NCBI RefSeq assembly: GCF_963924675.1
Contig: NC_089235.1
Location: 60,012,220-60,076,219, forward strand
DNA length: 64,000 nt
Reading direction: 5' to 3'
From: Phocoena phocoena
Lineage: Eukaryota; Chordata; Mammalia; Artiodactyla; Phocoenidae
Below, piece after piece: positions 37,000 through 48,291 of the stretch (the stretch's first letter is position 1; each line of letters opens with the position of its first letter). The position numbers were made by a program, and so were the translations under genes. Below the pieces are notes generated by a model. The model was given only the letters and a program-made list of their open reading frames with translations. It ran no database searches and was not told the origin of the DNA.

Positions 37000-38545
37000 C
37001 TTACAGACCAGTCCTCCCACTTATACAGACTCTGGAAAAAACACTTAAAGATTTTGAAGAGTAAACAAAAGCAGTCAGATTATGGAGGGAACCAGAAATC
37101 TGGAGCAGCAACAAGCATGGGGGTGAGTTTTGTGTTTTCCTATGGCTTTGCCCCAAAGTTGGGCTGCAGTAATAGAGTTTACTGCAAATCAGGAAGCTAA
37201 AACTGTAAGAGAAGCCCCACCATCTTTCTTGCCGGAAGAACCAAGGAAAGAGCCTGGACAACAGCCACCACTGGAGAGTGGGAAGAGAATCCCAGAGGGA
37301 GAAAGCCAGAGGAGTAAATCCCCTAATTCTATGCATGAGAACTTTTTTAAAAGGTTAAGGTTGACCCTGTTACCATGCATATGTGGGATAGATTTAAAGC
37401 AATACAGTAATGGCTTAAAGAACTGAACTAAAATTTAGATGACTGTCCACAGAAAGTAATAAAAGAGTTATAGCTTATGTCATACCAGGTTAATTGATTG
37501 GTGAAAAAGGAAACATGAACAAAATTTCTCAGAGGAATATAATAGAACCCAGAGTCTATACAACAAAACTTTCAGAATGCCCATGATAGAATCCAAAATG
37601 TCTCAAAATACAAAGAACCAGAAAAATATAACACATTCTCAATGACCTAAAATTCTACCGCAAGAAGCTAAAATCTGAAAATTACATCGAGCAAAGGATT
37701 TGAATCCAGAATATATAAAGAACTCTACCAACTTGAGTTTACAAATGGGCAAAAGATTTGGCAGACATTCACAAAAGAAGATACACAGATGCATAATAGC
37801 ACGTGGAAAAAAATGTTCATCATAATTTGTCATCAAGAGAAAAAAATTAAACAATGATATACCTAAATTAAGCACTTTTCAAAAGAGCCAGGATTAAAGA
37901 CACAGGTAATGCCAACTGTTGGGGGTGATACGTCCTCATAAACTGCTGGTAGGAATGTAAAATGCTTTGGAAAACATTTTAGCAGATTTTTAAAAATTTA
38001 AACATACACCATGTATAACCCAGTGATTACACTATTACCCAATTCCATATGAAAACATGTTTACAAATGATCATAGCAGCTTCATTTGTAATATTCTAAA
38101 AGTGGAAATAATGCAAATATCCATCAGCCGTGAACAGATAAACAAAATATGGTATGACCATACAATGGAATAGTATTCAACAGCCAAAAGGCACCACCTA
38201 CTAAAATTTGCATCCAGATGGAATGACTTTCAAAATTATTATATTGAGTAAAAGAATCCAGGCAACGAAAAGTGCATGTACTGTATGTTTACATTTTTAT
38301 AAAAGCCTATAAAATGAAATGTTACCTACAACGATAGAAATAGATCAGTGATTGCATAACATAAGGAATACAGTGAGACATGAGGTACAAGGGCACATAG
38401 AAACTTCGGAGGTGTTAGAAATGTTCAGTGCCCTGATTGGGGTAGTTCTGGCGTGTAAACACATGTCGAAACTCATCAAATTGTACACTTGAAACATGCA
38501 GCTTATTGTATGGCAGTTTTGTTTTACTAATAAGTGAGACTAAAT
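37000..38545 (+). mobile_element. Old L1M with internal deletion: 5' region joined to ORF2 3' end
   Basis: 37000-37640 resembles the L1M 5' region ('tagaatccaaaatgtctcaa', 'aatacaaagaaccagaaaaa'). From about 37640 the text is ORF2 3' ('gaatccagaatatataaaga', 'acaaatgggcaaaagatttg') and then the 3' UTR ending near 'ttgtacacttgaaacatgca'. The middle of the element is missing. Confidence 0.7.
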
Positions 38546-38955
38546 TAATAAACACTGCTTGCTGGAAAAAGAGCACTTGGTGCCTGCTCTCGGAGACTTC
38601 TGTAAGCTAGATATGGAGATGAGATAAAGATGAAACAGTAAAATCTTTACTAATTAAGGTAGCTAGGTCCAAAAAGTAGAACGAAAAGCAATACTTAATG
38701 AATGTTGAATTCTCATGCGGTAGGTGTACTTCCTTTTTTAGATTTTTTTGGTTCTCTGCTACTTTTACTGTACTGTTTCATTTAAATTTCCTACATGCTT
38801 TGTGCAACGGAAATAAAATTGCAGTATACGTTAAAAAAATAATTTTATGCTAGTAAATGTTAAACTCTAATTTTTAGATGAATCAGCAGGGCTTTCTCAC
38901 CATTTATGACTTTGTTCACGCAAAGGTAACCAATGAATCTGATTATTAATTTTCA
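38546..38955. other. Intergenic, nothing recognised
   Basis: About 400 bp between the old L1M and the SINE, without a recognisable element. Confidence 0.5.
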
Positions 38956-38962
38956 AAGCATA

Positions 38963-39155
38963 TGGGCTTCCCTGGTGGCGCAGTGGTTGAGAGTCCGCCT
39001 GCCGATGCAGGGGACAGGGGTTCGTGCCCCGGTCCGGGAAGATCCCACATGCCGCGGAGCGGCTGGGCCCGTGAGCCACGGCTGCTGAGCCTGCGCGTCC
39101 GGAGCCTGTGCTCCGCAACGGGAGAGGCCACAACAGTGAGGGGCCCGCGTACCGC
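38963..39155 (+). mobile_element. CHR-2-like SINE, sense, no poly(A) tail
   Basis: Intact head ('gggcttccctggtggcgcag') through to 'cccgcgtaccgc'. The short direct repeat AAGCATA at 38956-38962 and 39156-39162 suggests the insertion ends immediately after 'accgc' with no A tract. Confidence 0.9.
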
Positions 39156-39449
39156 AAGCATAAAGTAGGTCTCAGTTGTCTGTTTAAGTTTTAATTGAAA
39201 AACATATTAGGACTATGTTTGTAAATGGACTTTAAAACTTCCCCTGTGCTTACTCTAGAGCTCTGCATCTGTGGCCCTTTAATTCTCAGTCATGAGGACA
39301 ATGATGATGGAAAGTACAGTTCCTTCTCCTGAAGAGCTTTTTTTCATAATGTGTGAGACTAAAAGTAAGTCTCTGGAACTTCATAGCACCCCACATCTCC
39401 ATCTTTTGGTACATTCACGGAAAGGGACTTGTTTTAGGTTGCCAACTAT

Positions 39450-39610
39450 TTATCACATTTCATAACATGTCCGGTACTGTGCTAGGCACTTTGTGGAAGG
39501 AGGGGATACATGGCATGAGACACTGTCCCTGCTTTCATCAGTGGATAAATTAACCAAGCATGCATAAAACAATTAAGGAATAACAGATGATATAATGATA
39601 AATGTCAAAT
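39450..39610 (-). mobile_element. L2 3' region fragment, antisense
   Basis: 'gtccggtactgtgctaggca' and 'gacactgtccctgctttcat' match the reversed L2 3' end. Confidence 0.6.
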
Positions 39611-39751
39611 GTGCTTGTAGTGGTTAAACTATAAATGTACTTAAAAGATAGGAGAAAAAAGAAACACTGAGATAGAGAAAGGAGTGAAGGATCTTATGTC
39701 TGGACTTGAGAAAGACAGATGGGAATGAGAAGTAAGGGAACCATTTAATAT

Positions 39752-39827
39752 ACTTCCTTCCTTCCTTCCTTCCTTCCTTCCTTCCTTCCTTCCTTCCTTC
39801 CTTCCTTCCTCCTTCCTTCCTTCCTTC
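39752..39827. repeat. (TTCC)n tetranucleotide tract
   Basis: About 19 units with one slip. On the minus strand it gives an artificial EGRK repeat peptide. Confidence 0.97.
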
Positions 39828-39998
39828 ATTCATGCATTGGCTATTAAAAATCTACAATGTCCTAGGCACTGAGCTAAATGCTAAGAACACAGTGGTGAAC
39901 AAATATGCATATACTCCTTACCCCATATGCTGCTTACAGACTACTGGAAGGAGCAGTCATCAAATAAATAAACGTGCAAATAAAAATAAATAATTGCA
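39828..39998 (-). mobile_element. L2 antisense, left part
   Basis: 'atgtcctaggcactgagcta', 'cacagtggtgaacaaatatg' and 'gtcatcaaataaataaacgt' are the reversed L2 3' end. It is continued at 40322 after the L1 insertion. Confidence 0.8.
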
Positions 39999-40321
39999 TA
40001 AAGACGCAGACACAGACAATGGACTTGAAGACATGGGGAGGGGGAAGGGTAAGCTGGGACGAAGTGAGAGAGTGGCATGGACTTATATATACTACCAAAT
40101 GTAAAATAGATAGCTTGTGGGAAGCAGCCGCATAGCAAAGGGAGATCCCTAGCTCACCACCTAGAAGGGTGGGATAGGGAGGGTGGGAGGGAGACGCAAG
40201 AGGAAGGGGATATGGGGATATATGTATACATACAGCTGATTCACTTTGCTATACAGCAGAAACTAACCCACCATTGTAAAGCAATCATATTCCAATAAAG
40301 ATGTTAAAATATATATATATA
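39999..40321 (+). mobile_element. L1 3' UTR, sense, inserted in L2
   Basis: Reads 'cagacaatggacttgaagac', 'agggagatccctagctcacc', and ends 'gcaatcatattccaataaag' plus an AT-rich tail. ATAATTGCA flanks it on both sides as a target-site duplication. It is a 5' truncated cetartiodactyl L1. Confidence 0.9.
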
Positions 40322-40790
40322 TATAATTGCAAAATATGGTTAGTGCTATGAAAGGATGGAACGGGAGGTACTGTGAATAAAAGAGGGATCATATTTCAGT
40401 TGGGAGGGTCCAAGAAAGTGACATTTCACCTGGGATTTAAATGAAGGGAAGCCAGCAGGGTAATAAAAGGGTTGGGAGTGAGTGGGATGGGGTAAAGCGA
40501 TCCACAGAGAGAGAAGAACTTGTCTGAAAACTCAGAGGACAGAAAGTACCTTTGAAAAGCTTCAAGGACAATGTGACAATGCACGGTGCATGGGTGCAAG
40601 AGAGGCAAGAGCTGAGAAAAGGTAAAACATGGACAGAATATGCAGGACCCCACCAGGCATGTCCAGGAGTCCAGATTTCATGAGCAAATTTGTGAGCAAG
40701 TTGTGTAAAACAAGCATGCCCTCTGAGGTCAAATAAATTACAGTAGAAAGATGGTACATGAGGTTATATGGCCCTGAAGCATAAGCTTCC
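40322..40790 (-). mobile_element. L2 antisense, right part
   Basis: Continues the same L2: 'tggttagtgctatgaaagga', 'tgacatttcacctgggattt', 'atgcaggaccccaccaggca'. The order matches a reversed L2 running from the 3' end toward ORF2. Confidence 0.75.
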
Positions 40791-42965
40791 TCCAATCACC
40801 CCTTCCAACACCACCAGCCTCTCTCAGTCTCTACTTGTCTTTGGGTTCACTTCTCAAGTCCCAACCATCCTGTTCCCTTTGACTGTTGCCTGATTCACTC
40901 TTTCTTTCCCCTTCAAAGTCCTGAGAAACACTTTCTGATCATCCCACTTTATTACCTTCATCCTTGTTTGGGCAGAGCTTTTTGTACCAAGCCAGCGATA
41001 CACTGTTGGCCAGTTTATAAACTGGTTGCCCTTGGGTCACATCCCTAGTAGCAGGATGGACGAGGAGTCATATGGTACAGAAATGGCCACCTAAGTAGGA
41101 AGAGCAGTTTCCTTCAGAAAGGACCCTGAGGATGGCAAGGTCCATGACTGATCTGCTCAAGACAGTGAGAAATAAGGTTGCTCAAGTAGAATAGAAGTGA
41201 AAAATGGGAGGCCTTCAGAAGTCAGGGAAACTGAGACTTTTTATGGAGATGACTGGAATCATATGAAGGACATAGACAGAGACTAACACGATGGAAGAGG
41301 AGTTTCAGGAAGACGGGGTTTATCTTAATTCTCTACTTCTTTTGCAATTAGACCATACGTTGAGGTTTAAAGGCCATAATATTGCCTTTCTTTTAACCTA
41401 GCAGATCAGATGTGATGAGAAATACGTACAGAACAATCAAAGGGATGAAGGTAAGATATCAGCCTTATTCTTGGTAAAGCTAGATTATAGAATATGCTTT
41501 AGCTTTGCCCTTCTCTTGTAACATCTGCCAGTCCCAGGCAGGGTAGGGGCAGCGCCTGAGGGAGAGGAGGTGAGGACACTGCACTGTGGGAGGGTTAGCC
41601 TAAGGGAGAGAAAGAAGATAGGGGGCGGGGTGGGGGGACTGATTGATTGATCCCAGACCCGGTCTCATCACACAATCACCTCTCTGCCCTCGTGAAACAG
41701 TGAATCAAAGTAGGAGCTGTTTCTCGTAATTGGTCCTTTCCAAAAATTTGGCCAGTGACAAGGAAGTACTTTCTTCCAACATTATTTCTATCCTGAAGAT
41801 TTGTGATTTCTCACCCCTGATTTGTCTGTTTCATCATCTGCCAATACACGAGATGCCTCCCTCCTCTGCTGCTGCACCATTACCTGTTACTCTTCTCTCA
41901 AAAATCTGCTCAAAATTCAGGCTGTACATGATGTCCCCCTAAGAGAAATGCCTTGACTTACCATACCTTTATTTTTTTGCCCCTCAGAATGTGTGTAAAT
42001 ATTTTTACATGTAGGTATTTTTCACTTTACATCATCATCCTAACTAAATTGGTTGTAAGATGATTCTCGCTAAAGCAATTGACAAAGGGCTCTCTTTTTT
42101 AAATCAGAAGTTCTCAATAGGGTAAGGTGGGAGGTGGGGGAAAGAAATTATATCAAAATACAAATGGAAGTGAGAGGCTAAGGGAAGAAAGAGTAAGAGA
42201 GAGAGGGAAAAAAAAGGTGTAATTTTAAATAGTTTGCCAGGCATCCCATTAGATACTGAAGCAGTAGATGTTATACAGTTTGGGGCAGGGTGAATGTAGT
42301 CAACACTGGTATTTTTAAACAAGTATCCAATCTTCTAATATATTGAGAAATCTGAAGACCATGCTTTAGACCATGAACAGCAATGCAGAAGGCTTTCCAT
42401 CCAGTACTCTATGAAAAAGTTTGAAACAAAAAAACTTCAAGAGAAGTCGTAGGAGCCAAGGGTACAGGAAATTCTGGCAGGTGAATTATTCACTTTATTC
42501 TGCCTCATTTACTACTCACCATGAAGTATCAATGATCGCAAAGCCCTTATAGTTAGTTTTTACTAGTTTGTTTGATGACCATAAAACTTGGAAAGGAGGA
42601 GTAGAATATTTGCTTCTAGCCCAAAAAAAGGAACAACCATCATCAGGACACGTGGTTGTGAGACAATCAACCACAAACAATAGGCAAATTCATACACAGT
42701 TTGAGCCTTTTCATCCCAAAACATGTTTGTGTCTTTAAAGCCTCATGCTCTCATTGACGGTGTTTACAAATATCTCCTGATCCTGGCTAAGTGTGTCTGA
42801 ATAGCAGACTTTGGTTGGCAATAACTGTGACGCTTAAGGAAAAAAGACATTAGGCGCTTAAATACCCAAAACAGTTGACCAGGGCATACAAATTCTCAAA
42901 ACCTGGGGGAGGAACCATTCTTTGGTGTGAAGTAGTGATTTAATTCATGCATTTCTTTATTTTTC
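40791..42965. other. Intergenic, nothing recognised
   Basis: No gene seen. A G-rich patch (GGGGGCGGGGTGGGGGG at about 41621-41637) could form a G-quadruplex. Some C/T-rich parts (40800-40980) may be very old L2, but I cannot show it. Confidence 0.5.
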
Positions 42966-44546
42966 CCCCCATACCCCCTCCCTCTTAAGCCTCCCTCCCA
43001 CCCTCCCTATCCCACCCCTCTAGGTGGTCACAAAGCACTGAGCTGATCTCCCTGTGCTATGCAGCTGCTTCCCACTAGCTATCTATTTTACATTTGGTAG
43101 TGTATATATGTCAATGCTACTCTCTCACTTTGTCCCAGCTTCCCTCCACACCCGTGTCCTTAAGTCCATTCTCTATGTCTGCATCTTTATTCCTGTCCTG
43201 CCACTAGGTTCATCAGTACCATTTTTTTTTTTAGATTCCATATATATGCGTTAGCATACAGTATTTGTTTTTCTCTCTCTGACTTACTCTGTATGACAGA
43301 CTCTAGGTCCATCCACCTCACTATAAATAACTCAATTCCATTTTTTTATGGCTAATATTCCATTGTATATATGTACCACATTTTCTTTATCCATTTGTCT
43401 GTCGATGGGCATTTAGGTTGCTTCCATGACCTGGCTATTGTACATAGTGCTACAATGAACAACTGTAGCATGTGTCTTTTTGAATTATGGTTTTCTCCCT
43501 GTACATGCCCAGTAGTGGGACTGCTGGGTCATATGGTAAGTCTATTTTTAGTTCTTTAAGGAACCTCCATACTGTTCTCCACAGTGGCTGTATCAATTTA
43601 CATTCCCACCAACACTGCAAGAGGGTTCTCTTTTCTCCACACCCTCTCCAGCATTTGTTGTTTGTAGATTTTCTGATGATGCCCATTCTAACTGGTGTGA
43701 GGTGATACCTCATTGTAGTTTTGATTTGCATTTCTCTAATTATTAGTGATGTTGAGCAGTTTTCCACGTGCCTCTTGGCCACCTGTATGTCTTCTTTGGA
43801 GAAATGTCTATTTAGGTCTTCTGCCCATTTTTGGATTGGGTTGTATGTTTTTTTAATATTGAGCTGCATGAGCTGTTTATATATTTTGGAGCTTAATCCT
43901 TTGTCTGCTGATTCATTTGCAAATATTTTCTCCGACTCTGAGGGTTGTCTTTTCATCTTGTTTATAGTTTCCTTTGCTGTGCAAAAGCTTTAAATTTCAT
44001 TAGGTCCCATTTGTTTGTTCTTTTTTTTTTCCATTACTCTAGCAGGTGGGTCAAAAAAGATCTTGTTGTGATTTATGTCAGAGAGTGTTCTTGCTATGTT
44101 TTCCTCTAAGAGTTTTACAGTGTCCAGTCTTACATTTAGGTCTTTCATCCATTTTGAGTTTATTTTTGTGTATGGTGTAAGGGAGCGTTCTGATTTCTTT
44201 CTTTTACATGTTGCTGTCCAGTTTTCCCAGCACCACTTATTTAAGAGACTGTCTTTTCTCCATTGTATATCCTTGCCTCCTTTGTCATAGATTAGTTGAT
44301 CATAGGTGCATGGGTTTATCTCTGGGCTTTGTATCCTGTTCCATTGATCTATATTTCTGTTTTTGTGTCAGTACCATATTGTCTTGGTTACTGTAGCTCT
44401 GTAGTACAGTCTGAAGCCTGGGAGCCTGATTCCTCCAGCTCCGTTTTTTTTCCCTCAAGATTGCTTTGGCTATTCGGAGTCTTTTGTGACTCCATACAAA
44501 TTTTAAGATTTTTAGTTCTAGTTCTGTAAAAAAATGTCATTGATAA
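42966..44546 (-). mobile_element. L1, ORF2 C-terminal end plus 3' UTR, antisense
   Basis: Reversed 3' UTR ('aagcactgagctgatctccc') then reversed ORF2. The minus-strand frame 43450-43956 (168 codons) is a decayed but recognisable ORF2p C-terminus ('[20 protein letters not shown]', '[14 protein letters not shown]'). The extreme 3' end is missing, and a CHR SINE interrupts it at 44547. Not functional. Confidence 0.92.
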
Positions 44547-44753
44547 TTTTTTTTTTTTTTTGCGGTACGCGGGCCTCTCACTGTTGTGGCCTCTCCCGTT
44601 GTGGAGCACAGGCTCCGGACGCGCAGGCTCAGCTGCCATGGCTCACGGGCCCAGCCGCTCCGCGGCATGTGGGATCTTCCGGGACCAGGGCACGAACCCG
44701 TGTGCCCTGCATCGGTAGGCGGACTCTCAACCATTGCTCCACCAGGGAAGCCC
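44547..44753 (-). mobile_element. CHR-2-like SINE, antisense, inserted in L1
   Basis: T tail, body, and reversed tRNA-like head ending 'caccagggaagccc'. TCATTG[A/G]TAATTT at 44537-44549 and 44755-44767 is the target-site duplication. The L1 text resumes at once on the right. Confidence 0.95.
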
Positions 44754-44790
44754 ATCATTGGTAATTTGATAGGGATTGCTTTGACTCTTG
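44754..44790 (-). mobile_element. L1 remainder right of the SINE, antisense
   Basis: 'ggtaatttgatagggattgc' continues the reversed L1 ORF2 broken at 44546. From about 44790 a different, unassigned old repeat begins ('gttttaagtcactatgtttg'). Confidence 0.75.
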
Positions 44791-45019
44791 TTGTTTTAAG
44801 TCACTATGTTTGTGGTGATTTGTTAGAGCAGCAATAGGAAACTGATACAAGTCATAATTTCACTGAAACATGTTTTCCTTCAGTGCACCCTCTCTTGGTA
44901 AATGGCATAAACATCAGCTGTTTGTTCAAGGCAGAAACATGTGCCATCTTCTTCTCCTCACACTCCCAATCCAGCCAACATCAAGTTCTCCAGATTCTAT
45001 TTACCAAATACTTATTCAA

Positions 45020-45605
45020 AGTTACCCACTGTACTACTTCTCTAATACAGACCATCACCATCATTATCACCTTCCTTTGGGAGGGAACAAGGAGACAGTA
45101 CATACTCACCATTCTCCATTTAGCCGCCACAATAAACCTTCTAAGTTGAATATTTCTGGCAATTATTCCTGTCTCCTGAAACTCTTCAATGGCTTGCTCT
45201 TCCACTCAGAATAAAGCCCAAACTGCTTGACATGCCTTAGAAGGTCCTCCGAGGTTTGCCTCTCTTCAGCCTTATTTCCTGACCCACCCTGATGCTAAAC
45301 TTCTGACCCTGGAAGCATCTGGAGGTCCCCTTGCCCCATTATCCCCTCACAGAATAGGCTCCAGTGTTCTGCACCCTCTGCCATTCACCATCAGGGCCCA
45401 ACTTATTCCCTTCAGATTATCCCTGATCCCCTAAATTGTTAGCACCTAGATATTAGGATCTTGAACTTTTGCTTCTAGACACTCATCACAATACTTAGTA
45501 GTCTGTCCCAGGAGTGCAGAGTTTTTGTCTGACTTGTCCACTACTCTATCGCCACTTCTAGCACCCATCACATAGTAGGTGCTCAGTAAATATTTGTCAG
45601 ATGGC
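45020..45605 (+). mobile_element. L2 LINE 3' part, sense
   Basis: 'actcttcaatggcttgctct', 'aataaagcccaaactgcttg', 'tcagattatccctgatcccc' and the end 'catcacatagtaggtgctca' + 'gtaaatatttg' follow L2 order. Confidence 0.85.
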
Positions 45606-45849
45606 AATTGCTCACTAAACAGCTGTAAATCACTATGCTTAAAATCTCCACAATGGCTCCTATGTCATTTTTAATAACATTTTCCTGTGAAGTCCTTACC
45701 AACGGAGTGTTCAGATACTATTTAAAACACAGTAATTTAGTGCCTATCACCAGTTTTCACATTCTGGACTTTCCCCATCCTTTGGAAATGGACAGGAAGT
45801 GGTAGGAGAAAGAATGGATTTATTCTAATTTTTCTTACATTTATAATGT

Positions 45850-46140
45850 CATACCATGTATTTATCGAGCACCTTCTATGTGCCAATCACTAAGCATTGA
45901 GAATACAGTAAGCGAATAAAACATAGTCTCTGTTTTTACAAAGTTTGCATTCTAGTGTGTGTGAATAAGGCGAGGAGAAGTCTGAATGTAAACAAACTGA
46001 AAATTATATACAACATAGTGCCAAAGTCAGAAAGGGAATGGAGGTGGGGGGATAGTGTATGTGAGAGAGAAGTGTTAATTTTATACTTCCGGTGATCGGG
46101 AAAGCTTCCCGAATAAACCGACTTTTCAGCAGGGATCAAC
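45850..46140 (-). mobile_element. L2 3' part, antisense
   Basis: 'gagcaccttctatgtgccaa', 'gaatacagtaagcgaataaa' and 'gatcgggaaagcttcccgaa' match the reversed L2 3' end. It ends about 230 bp before the CpG-rich promoter. Confidence 0.75.
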
Positions 46141-46369
46141 AACAAATGGGGAGTTGGTGTCAGGTCACAGTGAAGCATGAAGATCAAAAACTCAAATCGC
46201 AGGTTATCAGTTGCAAGCTGTATGCGACTAAACATGTCACTAAGCATGTGAAAGAACAATACTACTACACACTTCGTAGGCTTGTTATTAAAAAAAAATG
46301 ATCAGCAAGGAAATTAAGACGAAGTAAGCGTTCTATCAAGAATTCTAACCATTGGCTGAGAATGAGAAA

Positions 46370-46713
46370 CCAAGCGGTGGAAAGCCCACCGGCCTTCCAC
46401 CACGCGCACCGCCCCCTCTGGCTAGAGTACAGCTGGTGATTGGCTACTCAACCCGCCCGTCCCGCCCCTCCCGGGCGTCCAGCCCAATCCCGGCCGACCT
46501 TGCGCTGACACAGGTTCCCAGGGACCCCGCCGAGGGCGCGGTCCCCGTGACGTTTGATGACGTGTTACGTCACGGTGGCGGAAGTCACGGCAGCTGTGTT
46601 GAAATCAGATCGCCCGGTCTTAGAAGCTTCTGCTCACGCCGAGGCCAGCGACGGTCGGGCGGACCCCTGACGCCTACTCTGCAGCCCTGCTGACCTGACG
46701 CCGCTGCCACGCC
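46370..46713 (+). promoter_or_regulatory. MED30: MED30 CpG-rich promoter and 5' leader
   Basis: A sharp rise in G+C and CpG starts near 46370 and continues through exon 1 to about 47040, unlike the AT-rich surroundings. There is no TATA box. I see ATTGG at 46439-46443 and CCAAT at 46484-46488 (NF-Y type), CCCGCCC boxes at about 46452-46468 (Sp/KLF type), and a cluster of CRE/ATF-like and ETS-like sites at 46548-46587 (separate entry). This is a TATA-less housekeeping-type promoter. The transcription start is not determined here and probably lies in 46560-46640. Confidence 0.8.
46548..46587 (+). promoter_or_regulatory. CRE/ATF-like cluster with ETS-like site
   Basis: Within 40 bp: TGACGT at 46548, TGACGTG at 46558, TTACGTCA at 46565-46572 and GGCGGAAGTCA at 46577-46587. 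The first three fit CREB/ATF half or near-full sites, and CGGAAGT fits the GABP/ETS core. Binding is inferred, not shown. Confidence 0.6.
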
Positions 46714-46890
46714 ATGTCCACCCCTCCGTTGGCTGCGTCAGGGATGGCGCCCGGGCCCTTCGCCGGGCCCCAAGCCCAGCAGGCGGCCCGGGAGGTTAAC
46801 ACCGCATCGCTCTGCCGGATCGGGCAGGAGACGGTTCAGGACATCGTGTACCGCACCATGGAGATCTTCCAGCTCCTGAGAAACATGCAG
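46714..46890 (+). CDS. MED30: MED30, Mediator complex subunit 30, coding exon 1
   Basis: Encodes residues 1-59. MED30 (TRAP25) is a metazoan subunit of Mediator, the nuclear co-activator that links transcription factors to RNA polymerase II, and is usually placed with the head module. The translation starts MSTPPLAASGMAPGPFAG, a flexible Ala/Pro/Gly-rich tail, then becomes helical with TASLCRIGQETVQDIVYRT and EIFQLLRNMQ, which I recognise as MED30. The ATG at 46714 has G at -3 and lies in the CpG island. The exon ends after codon 59 at CAG|GTGGGA, a phase 0 donor. Reading on into the intron gives unrelated residues (VGRKEGSGHG...), so the splice site, not the open frame, sets the end. An upstream ATG at 46557 opens a 37-codon frame ending at 46670, but it may lie outside the transcript. 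Confidence 0.96.
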
Positions 46891-47289
46891 GTGGGAAGGA
46901 AGGAGGGCTCCGGTCACGGCCGTGCGTGGAGAAAGCGGGATGTTTCTGCGAGGGAGGGGGCTGCTGGTTTAATTGTTACGTGGGGCCCCTGGGCTTCGAC
47001 GCGGCTGCCCTGGCCAAACCTCGAGTATGTTGGTCGCCCCCATTTACATTCAGAAGCGTTCCCCAATAATGTGTCTGTCCCCAAGATGTGGAGGTGATGT
47101 TTTCTAGGCCGGATTTCTGTAAGATTGAAGCCACATTTTCTAGATTCGACCGGGTTCTCAGGTTTCTAGGCGAACTCTTGTATCTTTCAAGGTAGAGGTG
47201 AGTCTCATTCCGCCATACTCTTGGGATTATTTTAATCTCATATTTTTCCACAGAATACTTTTTGAGGGTCCAAGGTGTTGAATTCAGAT

Positions 47290-48252
47290 TCTGCTAAGCA
47301 TTTGGTTAAACAGCTTTATTTTGGTATAACTGATGTACAGTACAATGCATTTAAAGTTTTGACACATGTGGACGTGTGAAACCATCCATCACCCCACACA
47401 GTTTCCTCGTGCCCCTTTTAAATCTTTACTTCTGGCCTTCCATCCACAGCCAATCTCTGCTTTGCTTTCTGGCACCGTAAATTAGTTTGCATTTTATAGA
47501 GTTTCATATAACATACACTATGATTTTTGGTGCAGGCGGGCGGTGTGGCTCCTTTCACTCAGCATATATCAGTAGTTCTTTCCTCTTCATTGCTGAACAG
47601 TGTTCTACCGTATGAATATAACACAATTAGCGTATCTGTTGATGGACATTTGGGTTGTATCCACTTTGGAGCTCTTATAAATAATACTGCTATGAGTGTT
47701 CAGCTACAAATGTTTGTGTGAACATGTGTTTCGTTTCTCTTAAGTAGATAGATGCCTGGGAGTGGAATTGCTGGGTAGGGAAATGTCTGCTTAACATTTT
47801 AAGAAACTTTTCCAAAGTGGCCGCACTATTTCACATTTTCATCAGCAGTGCTTGAGCCTTCTAGTTACTCCTCATTCTTGCCAGAACTTGTTATTGTACG
47901 TCTTTTCTTTTTTTTTTTCTGTATTGTATGTCTTTGTTTTGTCTCCCAGTCTGTGTGGCTTTTCATTCTCTTCATATTGCCTTTTGAAGAACAGATATTT
48001 TAAATTTTGATGGAATCCAATTTATTGATTTGTTCTTTTACAGATTTTGCTTTTGGTTCCATATCTAAGAAATCTTTGTCTAACCCAAGATGGCAAAGAT
48101 TTCCTATGTTTTCTTCTGGAAGTTTTATAGTTCTAGGTTTTACATTGAGGTCTATGATACGCATGGAGTTAATTTTTTTATATAATGATAGAAATGGATC
48201 TGTTTTTTTTTTTTGCATTTGGATATCCAATTATTTCAGCACCATTTTCCTA

Positions 48253-48256
<4 letters not shown>
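47290..48256 (-). mobile_element. Old L1M 3' region, antisense
   Basis: Begins 'gctttattttggtataactg' and includes 'tgttgatggacatttgggtt', 'gagtggaattgctgggtagg' and 'cttttccaaagtggccgcac', the reversed L1 order. Interrupted on the right by a SINE. Confidence 0.85.

Positions 48257-48291
<35 letters not shown>

Noticed and set aside
39624..39833. Minus-strand frame with many EGRK repeats
   Set aside because: It is the translation of the TTCC microsatellite.
43450..43956. 168-codon minus-strand open frame
   Set aside because: It is the decayed C-terminus of L1 ORF2p inside a truncated L1, so it is annotated with the mobile element rather than as a host gene.
46405..46430. CTCF-like motif (CGCCCCCT followed by CTGGC) upstream of MED30
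   Set aside because: The GC core fits, but the spacing and the flanking half do not match the consensus closely enough to claim a site.
46352..46693. 113-codon open frame across the MED30 promoter
   Set aside because: Arg/Pro/Gly-rich product of CpG-island sequence upstream of the MED30 start. Open frames are common in GC-rich DNA, and the MED30 protein begins at 46714.
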